From assembly GCA_002937495.1 (NCBI GenBank), contig PTJW01000050.1, positions 1 to 7,171 on the forward strand: DNA of 7,171 nt, given 5' to 3'. Every line of letters begins with the position of its first letter. The stretch's first letter is position 1. Shown in pieces: positions 1-6,200 of the stretch. This DNA comes from Pseudomonadota bacterium. GTDB taxonomy: Bacteria; Pseudomonadota; Alphaproteobacteria; UBA1280; UBA12223. The translations under genes and the position numbers were made by a program. The notes beneath the pieces were generated by a model. The model did no database searches and was not told where the DNA came from. It saw nothing but the letters and a program-made list of their open reading frames with translations.

Positions 1-1055
1 TCACGACAAGGTGTGCATTGTCCGCAAGTTTCATGCTTATAAAATCTTGCAATTCTTAGCATAACTTCTAGTAAGTCAGCATCTTTAGAAATTACTACAA
101 CCCCTGCTGTACCTAATGAAGAGTTAAACTCTTTTAATGAGTCAAAGTCCATAATTGCAGTTTCACATTCTTGCTTAGTTAGTAGCTTTGTAGATGAACC
201 ACCAGGAATAACTGCCTGCAGATTATCCCAACCACCTTTTACTCCACCACAAAACTCTTCAATAAGTTCTTTTAATGGAACACCAAGTGCTACTTCAATA
301 TTTTTAGGATCATTTACATCACCAGAAATTGAGAAAACTTTTGTACCGTGGTTATTTTCTGAACCAAACTGAGTCCACCAGTCTAAACCTTTTTTAGCAA
401 TAACACCCATTTGAGCGATTGTTTCAACATTGTTAACAGTTGTAGGGCAACCATATAAACCAAAGTTAGCTGGGAACGGTGGTTTTAGCCTTGGCTGACC
501 ACGCTTACCTTCTAATGATTCTAATAATGCTGTTTCTTCACCACAAATATAAGCACCTGCACCCATATGAATGTATACATCACATACACCTGGTTTTAAA
601 AAGCCTGCATCATAAGCTTCATCAATTGCAGCTTGCATTCTTTCAGCTTCATGGTTATATTCACCTCTAATATAAACATATGCTGCTTTTGCTTGTAAGC
701 AATGGCAGCCAATAATTAAACCTTCAACTAAAGTGTGAGGATCATTTCTTAAAATGTCTCTATCTTTACATGTGCCTGGCTCACCCTCATCGGCGTTACA
801 AACTAGGTAGTTTGGCTTTTCTTCTGTTGGATCTGGCATAAAGCTCCATTTAATAGCAGTTGGGAAACCCGCACCACCACGACCTCTCATACCTGAAGGT
901 TTTAATGAATTAATAATATCTTTAGGATCTTTAGCTAAAACATCAGCAAGGCCTTCATATCCGCCTCTTTCCTTATAGCCTTTAATACCCCAATCAGCTG
1001 AACCATCTAGGTTTTTAAATACTTTATCTTCAAAGTTTAATGCAAACTTACTCAT
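1..1055 (-). CDS. nuoF: NADH-quinone oxidoreductase subunit F (NuoF), 3' end cut by window edge
   Basis: NuoF is the 51-kDa flavoprotein of complex I. It binds NADH and FMN and passes electrons to 4Fe-4S cluster N3, in the cytoplasmic arm. I read 351 uninterrupted codons from the ATG at 1055. The glycine-rich nucleotide-binding motif RGRGGAGF is at residues 57-64, NADEGEPGT at 87-95 and GAGAYICGEETALLES at 165-180. The first three N3 cysteines are C344, C347 and C350 in CGQCTPC, right at the edge. The fourth cysteine and the C-terminal helical part lie outside the window. The start follows a GAGGTG ribosome site (1060-1065) with a 4-base spacer, and the gap after the nuoE stop is only 10 bases, so the gene is in the nuo operon. 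nuoG is expected next, outside the window. Confidence 0.97.
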   Translation of the reverse strand, partial: MSKFALNFEDKVFKNLDGSADWGIKGYKERGGYEGLADVLAKDPKDIINSLKPSGMRGRGGAGFPTAIKWSFMPDPTEEKPNYLVCNADEGEPGTCKDRDILRNDPHTLVEGLIIGCHCLQAKAAYVYIRGEYNHEAERMQAAIDEAYDAGFLKPGVCDVYIHMGAGAYICGEETALLESLEGKRGQPRLKPPFPANFGLYGCPTTVNNVETIAQMGVIAKKGLDWWTQFGSENNHGTKVFSISGDVNDPKNIEVALGVPLKELIEEFCGGVKGGWDNLQAVIPGGSSTKLLTKQECETAIMDFDSLKEFNSSLGTAGVVVISKDADLLEVMLRIARFYKHETCGQCTPCR

Positions 1056-1065
1056 ACAACACCTC

Positions 1066-1665
1066 TTAACCCTTGTTAGCTTTATCTCGTAGCTGTTTAA
1101 CCATATCAACTGCAGACTCTGCATCTAATTTAGTTTTATAAGCTTTATTAACTTGAATTACTGGAGATTCAATACATGCACCTAAACACTCTACTTCAGT
1201 TACAGTAAATAGACCATCTGTAGACATACCGTCTACAATTTCACCCACTTCCTCTTTTACTGCATCTAAAACTTCACCAACACCATTAACAACACATGCA
1301 CAGTTTGTACATACTTGTAAATGATATTTACCAACTGGCTTTAAGTTATACATTGTGTAAAATGTTGCTACTTCTTGTACTTTCATTAAAGGCATATCAA
1401 TAGTATCTGCTACTAATTGCATTAATGATATTGGCAGCCAGCCTTCAAACTGGTCTTGTGCGTAATGAAGTAATGGTAATAAAGCTGACTTTTTACCTTT
1501 TTCATCATTTGGATATCTAGCAAAGATAGTTTCAATATGTGCTAGTTGGTTTTTATCCCAAGAATAGCCTTTATCTGCTTTTTCCATTTTTTGTTTGTAG
1601 TGTTCGTTTGACGAGTTTTTATACTCGTTTGCTACATCTACAATTTCAACATTTAATTTAACCAT
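1066..1665 (-). CDS. nuoE: NADH-quinone oxidoreductase subunit E (NuoE), 2Fe-2S cluster N1a subunit
   Basis: NuoE is the 24-kDa thioredoxin-like subunit that pairs with NuoF in the NADH dehydrogenase module and carries 2Fe-2S cluster N1a. It has 199 residues. The helical N-terminal domain (about residues 37-105, including PLLHYAQDQFEGWLP and EVATFYTMY) precedes the cluster domain. The four ligand cysteines are present with normal spacing: C119 and C124 (C-x4-C), then C160 and C164 (CLGAC). An extra cysteine, C122, sits inside the first loop, where most relatives have a C-T-T-T-P-C pattern. The ATG shares one base with the nuoD stop (TAATG). A GGAGAGG site lies at 1676-1682, 10 bases upstream, which is rather far. 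The first 30 or so residues are charged, have no counterpart I recognise and look like an extension. An internal start at M27 is possible but has no ribosome site. Confidence 0.95.
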   Translation of the reverse strand: MVKLNVEIVDVANEYKNSSNEHYKQKMEKADKGYSWDKNQLAHIETIFARYPNDEKGKKSALLPLLHYAQDQFEGWLPISLMQLVADTIDMPLMKVQEVATFYTMYNLKPVGKYHLQVCTNCACVVNGVGEVLDAVKEEVGEIVDGMSTDGLFTVTEVECLGACIESPVIQVNKAYKTKLDAESAVDMVKQLRDKANKG

Positions 1666-2864
1666 TATCTATCTACCTCTCCAAATACAAAGTCAATTGT
1701 ACCAATAATTGATACTACATCAGCTAACATATGACCTTTACTTAAAAATTCCATTGACTGTAAGTGCGTAAAGCCTGGTGATTTAATTTTACATCTGTAT
1801 GGTTTATTAGAGCCATCTGCAACTAAATAAACTCCTAATTCACCTTTTGGAGACTCAACTGCTGTATAAGCCTCACCTGCTGGCACAGAAAAACCTTCTG
1901 TAAAATATTTAAAGTGGTGAATTAAACTTTCCATATCATTTTTAATATCAGCACGCTTAGGAGGTGAGAATTTAAAGTTTTGAACCTTAATATCACCTTC
2001 TGGCATTTTATCTATACACTGACGAATAATTTTTAATGACTCTCTCATTTCTTCCATTCTAACAAGGTAACGATCATAACAATCACCATTTTTACCAACT
2101 GGAACTCTAAAGTCTAACTTATCGTAAACTTCATATGGTTGAGCTTTTCTTAAGTCCCAAGCTACATCTGAACCTCTTAACATTGGGCCAGAAAAACCTC
2201 TTTCAATAGCTTCACCTGCTGAAACAACTGCAATATCTACAGTTCTTTGTTTCCAAATACGGTTATCTGTAAGTAGTTCTTCATACATGTCGATGTTTTT
2301 CATTTCTTCATCAACAAATTCATCGATTCTTCTTAGTAATGAGTCTGGAATGTCTTTATCTACTCCACCTGGGCGGAAGTAGTTAGCATGCATTCTAGCA
2401 CCTGATGCAGCCTCATAAAAATCAAAAATTCTTTCTCTTGATTTAAATGCATATAAAAATACACTCATCGCACCAATATCTAAAGCATGAGTACCTAAGA
2501 ACATTAAGTGGTTTAAAATTCTTGTTAACTCACAGAACATTACTCTAATATACTGAGCTCTTAACGGAACATTCATTTGGCAAAGTTTTTCAATAGATAA
2601 ACACCAAACATGCTCGTTAGCCATCATTGTTACATAGTCAAATCTATCAAAGTATGGTAAAGCTTGTAGGTATGTTTTTTGTTCGATAAGCTTTTCACTG
2701 CCTCTATGTAGTAAACCAATGTGAGTATCTGCAGTTTGCACAACCTCACCGTCTAGTTCTAAAATTAGTCTCATAACACCGTGAGCTGCAGGGTGCTGAG
2801 GACCAAAGTTGACTTTCATATTTTCGCCAACTAAAACTTCTTTTTTATCAAAGTTATTTGTCAT
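1665..2864 (-). CDS. nuoD: NADH-quinone oxidoreductase subunit D (NuoD)
   Basis: NuoD is the 49-kDa subunit of complex I, related to the large subunit of NiFe hydrogenases. With NuoB it forms the quinone-reduction pocket near cluster N2. It has 399 residues, typical for a stand-alone NuoD and not a fused NuoCD. Residues 18-30 hold the conserved VNFGPQHPAAHGV loop, with H24 and H28. Y77 in FDRFDY falls 49 residues after H28, the same distance as between the quinone-binding His59 and Tyr108 of the bovine subunit, so both quinone ligands are present. The C-terminus ends in the conserved IGTIDFVFGEVDR. The start is preceded by an AGGGG-type ribosome site overlapping the nuoC stop, with a 10-base gap between the genes. 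The stop overlaps the nuoE start by one base. Confidence 0.98.
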   Translation of the reverse strand: MTNNFDKKEVLVGENMKVNFGPQHPAAHGVMRLILELDGEVVQTADTHIGLLHRGSEKLIEQKTYLQALPYFDRFDYVTMMANEHVWCLSIEKLCQMNVPLRAQYIRVMFCELTRILNHLMFLGTHALDIGAMSVFLYAFKSRERIFDFYEAASGARMHANYFRPGGVDKDIPDSLLRRIDEFVDEEMKNIDMYEELLTDNRIWKQRTVDIAVVSAGEAIERGFSGPMLRGSDVAWDLRKAQPYEVYDKLDFRVPVGKNGDCYDRYLVRMEEMRESLKIIRQCIDKMPEGDIKVQNFKFSPPKRADIKNDMESLIHHFKYFTEGFSVPAGEAYTAVESPKGELGVYLVADGSNKPYRCKIKSPGFTHLQSMEFLSKGHMLADVVSIIGTIDFVFGEVDR

Positions 2865-2874
2865 AATCTTACCC

Positions 2875-3522
2875 CTACTTCACAAATTCGTCTAAATCGA
2901 ATGGTTTATCTTCTTCAGCTAAGTCTAGGTTATTATTTAAACCAGTCCACTTGCTTTGTGTGTCATAAAATCTTGTATCTTCAGGTAGTTCAACTTCTTT
3001 ATAAACACATTCTTTAAGATCTTCATCATAAAACATGTCTTTTTTACCATAAATTGGGAAGTCCTTACGCAGTGGATGACCTTCAAACTCATAATCTGTT
3101 AAAATACGCTTAAGGTTTGGATGTCCTTCAAATACAATACCAAACATATCATATACTTCACGCTCGTGCCAATCTGCAGATTTAAACATATCTAATACAG
3201 ACTGAACATGCTCGTTTTCACTAATTTGAGCCTTAACAATAACCCTTGCATTTTTCCTATGAGAAAGTAGCATATAAACTAAGTCAAAACGCTTGTCTCT
3301 TTCAGGGTAATCAACAGCTGTAACATCAACAAGCTGCATAAACTGAAGCTCTTTATGTTCTTTTAATTTATGTAAAATATCAATAATATCAACAATACTT
3401 ACATGTAAAACAATTTGGTTAAATTCGTTTGTAATTTTAACTTGATGATCTTGTAAAACATTTGTAATGCTTTCAATCATCTTTGCGTTATTATCTGTAA
3501 TGTGTTTATCAAAATGAATCAT
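2875..3522 (-). CDS. nuoC: NADH-quinone oxidoreductase subunit C (NuoC)
   Basis: NuoC is the 30-kDa subunit of the connecting arm of complex I, a structural partner of NuoD and NuoB with no cofactor of its own. It has 215 residues. The family signature is intact: EREVYDMFGI at 120-129, GHPNLKRIL at 133-141 and FEGHPLRKDFP at 146-156. The stretch after it (DEDLKECVYKEVELPEDTRFY) keeps the spacing of other NuoC tails but is divergent. Residues 1-60 are the variable N-terminal domain. The ATG overlaps the nuoB stop by one base (TAATG), and an AAGGAG site at 3531-3536, inside the end of nuoB, lies 8 bases upstream. This suggests translational coupling of nuoB and nuoC. Confidence 0.97.
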   Translation of the reverse strand: MIHFDKHITDNNAKMIESITNVLQDHQVKITNEFNQIVLHVSIVDIIDILHKLKEHKELQFMQLVDVTAVDYPERDKRFDLVYMLLSHRKNARVIVKAQISENEHVQSVLDMFKSADWHEREVYDMFGIVFEGHPNLKRILTDYEFEGHPLRKDFPIYGKKDMFYDEDLKECVYKEVELPEDTRFYDTQSKWTGLNNNLDLAEEDKPFDLDEFVK

Positions 3523-4052
3523 TATTTTGACTCCTTATTTTTAGGAGCAGAGAAGTGTCTCTCTCTTTTAATTTTCTTTTGTAATTGCATAATACCATAA
3601 AGTAAGCTTTCAGGTGTTGGGGGACAACCAGGAACATAAATATCTACTGGTACAATTCTATCTGATGCTCTAACAACTGAATATGAATGATGGTAATAAC
3701 CACCACCGTTTGAGCATGAACCCATTGAAATAACATACTTTGGTTCTGGCATTTGGTCATAAACTCTTCTTAAAGCTTTAGCCATTTTATTTGTTAAAGT
3801 ACCTGCAATAATCATAACATCTGATTGCCTTGGAGAAGGCCTAAAAACAATACCAAAACGGTCTAAATCATATCTTGATGCACCTGTATGCATCATTTCA
3901 ACAGCACAACAAGCTAAACCAAATGTCATTGGCCACATTGAGCCACTTCTAGCCCAGTTAATTAGTTTATCGGCACTTGTTAAAACAAAGCCTGCATTGT
4001 TTAGTTCTTCATTTAATGAAGTTGGTAAATTTGTATTTAAATTGTCTTGCAT
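3522..4052 (-). CDS. nuoB: NADH-quinone oxidoreductase subunit B (NuoB), 4Fe-4S cluster N2 subunit
   Basis: NuoB is the PSST subunit of complex I. It holds 4Fe-4S cluster N2, the last carrier before ubiquinone. It has 176 residues. All four N2 ligands are visible: the tandem pair C48 and C49 in FGLACCAVEMM, C113 in MGSCSNGGGYY and C143 in VPGCPPTPE. The helix ARSGSMWPMTFGL before the cysteine pair and the arginine-containing RFGIVFRPSPRQSDVMI segment are normal for the family. The first 20 residues are a variable polar extension. The start lies 4 bases after the nuoA stop, with only a weak GA-rich ribosome site inside the end of nuoA, so translation is probably coupled to nuoA. Confidence 0.98.
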   Translation of the reverse strand: MQDNLNTNLPTSLNEELNNAGFVLTSADKLINWARSGSMWPMTFGLACCAVEMMHTGASRYDLDRFGIVFRPSPRQSDVMIIAGTLTNKMAKALRRVYDQMPEPKYVISMGSCSNGGGYYHHSYSVVRASDRIVPVDIYVPGCPPTPESLLYGIMQLQKKIKRERHFSAPKNKESK

Positions 4053-4056
4053 AAGT

Positions 4057-4416
4057 TTAATCCCACTCTAATGCGCCTTTTTTCCACTCATAAATAAAGC
4101 CGATTGTTAATACTAATAAAAAGATCATCATAACGCTGTAACCCATAATACCAAAAGTACCAAATGATACTGCCCATGGGAATAAAAACGCTACTTCTAA
4201 ATCAAAAATAACGAATAAAATAGATACTAAGTAAAACCTAACATCAAAAGGTTTTCTTGCATCATCAAATGCTTCAAATCCGCATTCATACTGTTTATAT
4301 TTATCAGGATATTTATTGCTAAATTTTGCAATAAGATAAGGTAAAGATAGTAATACAATCGACAAACCTGTCGCCATTGCTGTAAATACTAAAATTGGAA
4401 AATAATTTGCTAGCAT
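4057..4416 (-). CDS. nuoA: NADH-quinone oxidoreductase subunit A (NuoA)
   Basis: NuoA is the ND3-type membrane subunit at the junction between the peripheral and membrane arms of complex I. It has 119 residues and three predicted membrane helices, at about 7-30, 60-80 and 88-109. The long loop between helices 1 and 2 holds QYECGFEAFDDARKPFDVRFY. C45 in it corresponds to the loop cysteine (Cys39) of mitochondrial ND3 that reports the active or deactive state. The acidic membrane motif FDLEVAFLFPWA (D72, E74) and the C-terminal GALEWD are conserved family features. It is the first gene of the operon. The 20 bases upstream of the ATG are A-rich with no good Shine-Dalgarno sequence. The start is supported by the family's usual N-terminus. 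Confidence 0.97.
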   Translation of the reverse strand: MLANYFPILVFTAMATGLSIVLLSLPYLIAKFSNKYPDKYKQYECGFEAFDDARKPFDVRFYLVSILFVIFDLEVAFLFPWAVSFGTFGIMGYSVMMIFLLVLTIGFIYEWKKGALEWD

Positions 4417-4465
4417 AGTTTAATTTTCTTTTATTCTTTTTTTATGATAATTTTATAAGCCTCAT

Positions 4466-4493
4466 TTTATAATGTTTTAGGGCATTTAGTCAA
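4466..4493 (-). promoter_or_regulatory. sigma70-type promoter of the nuo operon
   Basis: Read on the minus strand, a -35 box TTGACT (4488-4493, 5 of 6 to consensus) is followed after 16 bases by a -10 box TATAAA (4466-4471, 5 of 6). Transcription would begin near 4459, giving a leader of about 43 bases before nuoA. It is the best promoter match upstream of nuoA, and no other convincing one is seen within the operon. The call is by consensus matching only. Confidence 0.75.
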
Positions 4494-4558
4494 GTATTTT
4501 CCTAAAGTTTTTTCAAAGTTTTAACCACAAATTTATTACTGTTTAAACAAAAAACAAG

Positions 4559-4587
4559 AGTATAAATTATACTATTGCTTTATAGTA
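4559..4587. repeat. overlapping inverted repeats upstream of the nuo promoter, possible operator
   Basis: AGTATAA (4559-4565) and TTATACT (4567-4573) form 7-base arms around a single central base. Overlapping them, TACTAT (4570-4575) and ATAGTA (4582-4587) form 6-base arms around a 6-base spacer. They lie 66-94 bases upstream of the nuo -35 box. Dimeric regulators often bind such sites, but chance dyads are common in AT-rich DNA, so a regulatory role is only a guess. The minus strand here also contains TATAAT, with no good -35 box at the right distance. Confidence 0.3.
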
Positions 4588-4602
4588 ATTAAACATTTTA
4601 AC

Positions 4603-4618
4603 TTTAAATTAATTTAAA
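4603..4618. repeat. 16-base perfect AT palindrome
   Basis: The 16 bases tttaaattaatttaaa read the same on both strands, with no spacer. The palindrome lies between the terminator of the 191-residue gene and the nuo promoter. It contains only A and T, so chance is a serious explanation. It could also be a protein-binding or easily melted site. Confidence 0.3.
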
Positions 4619-4675
4619 TATTAATATATATATAATCACAGAATGTTTGAAAATAAATATATTAATAGACAAATA

Positions 4676-4709
4676 AAAAAGTAGCATATATGTTTATATG
4701 CTACTTTTT
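4676..4709 (-). terminator. rho-independent terminator of the 191-residue gene, symmetric in both directions
   Basis: A perfect 15-base inverted repeat (arms 4676-4690 and 4695-4709, loop 4691-4694) begins 11 bases beyond the stop codon at 4721. On the minus strand the stem core GTAGCATATA pairs with TATATGCTAC and is followed by a run of T. The A-run and T-run flank both sides, so it could stop transcription in either direction. It should insulate the nuo promoter from read-through. Confidence 0.85.
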
Positions 4710-4720
4710 AGTTTAGATTC

Positions 4721-5296
4721 TTACAAAACGCGATACTTTTGTAAAGTGTTTTGCAATGTTTTTGCTTCGAAATTAGAATTTTCATAGCATGAACCTTCTT
4801 TCATTATTGCATTAAAGTCAGTTAAGAATTCACTTTCTACAGTTGCTGAAAAATCATAATCACTTGTTTTGTGTATGATTCTATCCATATTTGCATCAAA
4901 TATTGTTTTTGACATATCATCTGCAAATTCAACTACATCAAAGCCTTCTGCTTGACAATCAAATTCTGTTTCAGAGTAAGATATTACAAAAGTATATCTA
5001 CCATCAACAAAATGCTTCCCTTCATTATAGTCACCGCCTGATAATGAAAAAACAGACTTTTTATAGTCTGCCGGTACAACTTGAGTATATGCACTTGGAG
5101 CATTTATATTATCAACATCATCAGTTGTTGGCAATATACCTGTTCCAAACATCGAGCATAAGGATCCTACAAACATTATACCAAATACAATTGGTGTATT
5201 GTTTAAGTTTCCGATAGCTTCTCTTGGGTTTATTAAGAACTTTCCAGTGTTATTCATTGCTATTTTTATTTTTGTTTCTACGAATTTCTTACACAT
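4721..5296 (-). CDS. hypothetical single-pass membrane protein, 191 residues
   Basis: I do not recognise this protein. The first 32 residues are basic (K3, K4, K9, K11, K19, R25) and are followed by one hydrophobic segment at about 34-55 (TPIVFGIMFVGSLCSMFGTGIL). The remaining 135 residues are polar and rich in D and E. By the positive-inside rule the N-terminus is cytoplasmic and the acidic domain faces the periplasm. The soluble part has two cysteines, C114 and C170, which might form a disulfide. The segment could instead be a long uncleaved signal, because 33 residues precede it. The start is well supported by AAGGAGG (5301-5307) with a 4-base spacer, better than the next ATG at 5257. It has its own terminator, and a -10-like TATAAT lies at 5335-5340, so it appears to be a separate transcription unit. 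Base composition resembles its neighbours. Confidence 0.8.
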   Translation of the reverse strand: MCKKFVETKIKIAMNNTGKFLINPREAIGNLNNTPIVFGIMFVGSLCSMFGTGILPTTDDVDNINAPSAYTQVVPADYKKSVFSLSGGDYNEGKHFVDGRYTFVISYSETEFDCQAEGFDVVEFADDMSKTIFDANMDRIIHKTSDYDFSATVESEFLTDFNAIMKEGSCYENSNFEAKTLQNTLQKYRVL

Positions 5297-5300
5297 TTTT

Positions 5301-5307
5301 CCTCCTT
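5301..5307 (-). promoter_or_regulatory. strong ribosome binding site AAGGAGG
   Basis: On the minus strand AAGGAGG lies 4 bases before the ATG at 5296. It is the strongest Shine-Dalgarno sequence in the window. It fixes the start of the 191-residue protein and suggests that the protein is really made. Confidence 0.85.
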
Positions 5308-5334
5308 AGTTTATAAAACGGTAAGTTAACTGTA

Positions 5335-5368
5335 ATTATAACTTAAGGATTATTTTTGAACCTTTCAA
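5335..5368 (-). promoter_or_regulatory. possible promoter of the 191-residue gene with a dyad in the -35 region
   Basis: A perfect -10 hexamer TATAAT lies at 5335-5340 on the minus strand, about 40 bases before the start codon. No good -35 hexamer is found 16-18 bases upstream. Instead there is a dyad TTGAA-N3-TTCAA (5356-5368) covering the expected -35 position. This could mean an activator-dependent promoter or a repressor site, or it may be chance. Confidence 0.4.
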
Positions 5369-5381
5369 GGGTAAAAATAAA

Positions 5382-5407
5382 AAAAAGAGGTATTACTACC
5401 TCTTTTT
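5382..5407 (-). terminator. rho-independent terminator of the 224-residue gene
   Basis: Perfect 11-base arms (5382-5392 and 5397-5407) enclose a 4-base loop, beginning 17 bases beyond the stop codon at 5425. On the minus strand the RNA reads GAGGUA-GUAA-UACCUC followed by a U run. GUAA fits the stable GNRA tetraloop pattern. Confidence 0.88.
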
Positions 5408-5424
5408 CGATTATTACAAGCTAA

Positions 5425-6099
5425 TTAAAAGTCAGCTTTATTAACAATACTGCTTTTAATAACTCGGCATTTTTTACTTGCAAACGGCCCTGAACCATCA
5501 AGAACTCTCTCTTCATATATTTCAAAAGAATAATCTTCTAAATCACTTGCAAAAGTTTTTGGAGTATAACGAGTTAAGTCGCCTACTGCATGCATAAACT
5601 TTTGCGCTTGACTGTTAAATAAATAAATACGATTAAGGTGGCTAGATGTTGCATTAAACTTACAAACCTCTTTCCAAGCAATATAACCTTTGATGTATTT
5701 CCCATCTTTATTTTTTAGTGAACGACCAGTTCTTGAAGAAAAACGCAAAAACATACCATAAACATAACCTTCAGAAGTTTCTACAACTGTATGGTAATTG
5801 CTTAGGCTGCTTAGCATTTTAATATCTTCAACTTTTGGCGCTGGGTTTAATGGCTGAATGTGAGGTTTAAGAACATCATTTGGCTGTTCAATAACCTTTT
5901 TAACTCTATTCGAGTCAACATCATATGATGTAAATGAAGAAATAACAGAATTTACCACTCGAAATGGCTTAGCGTTATCTTCAGTCATAATGAAATAGAA
6001 AACAATAAGCGTTAATGGTAAAACTACAAAGTAACCATACATATTGCGCTTGCGTCTTTTTATTCTATCATTTTTTGATTGATACGTTGTAACAGACAT
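5425..6099 (-). CDS. hypothetical N-terminally anchored membrane protein, 224 residues
   Basis: I do not recognise this protein. A short cytoplasmic tail with a basic cluster (RIKRRKR, 12-18) is followed by one hydrophobic helix at about 21-38 (YGYFVVLPLTLIVFYFIM). About 185 residues then predicted to lie in the periplasm include a proline-rich linker (about 73-88, QPNDVLKPHIQPLNPAP). A compact, aromatic-rich domain at about 95-224 follows, with segments VVETSEGYVYGMFLRFSSRTG and GYIAWKEVCKF. The domain has two cysteines, C146 and C211, which might form a disulfide. This layout is typical of bitopic envelope proteins, but no family motif is evident. The start is supported by GAGG at 6105-6108 with a 5-base spacer. 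It has a near-consensus promoter (6166-6194) and its own terminator, so it looks monocistronic. Confidence 0.82.
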   Translation of the reverse strand: MSVTTYQSKNDRIKRRKRNMYGYFVVLPLTLIVFYFIMTEDNAKPFRVVNSVISSFTSYDVDSNRVKKVIEQPNDVLKPHIQPLNPAPKVEDIKMLSSLSNYHTVVETSEGYVYGMFLRFSSRTGRSLKNKDGKYIKGYIAWKEVCKFNATSSHLNRIYLFNSQAQKFMHAVGDLTRYTPKTFASDLEDYSFEIYEERVLDGSGPFASKKCRVIKSSIVNKADF

Positions 6100-6112
6100 A
6101 TTTGCCTCGCTT

Positions 6113-6130
6113 ACTCAAATTATCTTGAGT
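6113..6130. repeat. inverted repeat in the leader of the 224-residue gene
   Basis: ACTCAA (6113-6118) and TTGAGT (6125-6130) are perfect 6-base arms around a 6-base spacer. They lie 14-31 bases upstream of the start codon at 6099, just before the GAGG ribosome site and within the predicted leader RNA. It could be a small hairpin affecting translation or a protein-binding site. The evidence is limited to symmetry and position. Confidence 0.35.
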
Positions 6131-6165
6131 TATTAAGAAAAGTACTGGTTAATAAATTTTATAAT

Positions 6166-6194
6166 ATTATAATTGCTTAACTTAATTATTTCAA
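6166..6194 (-). promoter_or_regulatory. near-consensus sigma70 promoter of the 224-residue gene
   Basis: On the minus strand a -35 box TTGAAA (6189-6194, 5 of 6) and a perfect -10 box TATAAT (6166-6171) are separated by exactly 17 bases. Transcription would start near 6159, giving a leader of about 60 bases. The -35 box lies 6 bases past the T-run of the preceding gene's terminator, so the two transcription units abut. This is the best promoter match in the window. Confidence 0.8.
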
Positions 6195-6200
6195 GTATTA

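Larger units (their letters stand above)
4417..4720. other. AT-rich intergenic region between the 191-residue gene and nuoA
   Basis: This 304-base stretch has no supportable gene on either strand. It holds the nuo promoter and short leader (4417-4493), several dyads at 4540-4618, an alternating TA run (4625-4634) and the terminator of the upstream gene (4676-4709). The section 4494-4675 is very AT-rich, which could help promoter activity as UP-element-like DNA. It shows no tRNA-like or riboswitch-like structure that I can recognise. Confidence 0.7.

Noticed and set aside
479..670. Open frame on the plus strand inside nuoF
   Set aside because: It is antisense to the intact, well-conserved nuoF frame. 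Its translation is rich in H, L and I, typical of a reversed frame of AT-rich coding DNA.
2865..2874. Fused nuoCD gene
   Set aside because: nuoC ends in a TAG and nuoD has its own ATG and ribosome site with a 10-base gap, so the genes are separate.
4417..4675. Small RNA or riboswitch upstream of nuoA
   Set aside because: The region is simple AT-rich DNA. The predicted leader is only about 43 bases, and no recognisable aptamer or GC-containing structure is visible.
4891..5217. Open frame on the plus strand opposite the 191-residue gene
   Set aside because: The minus-strand gene has a strong ribosome site, a terminator and a sensible protein layout. The plus-strand frame has a biased Q/H/L composition and no ribosome site.
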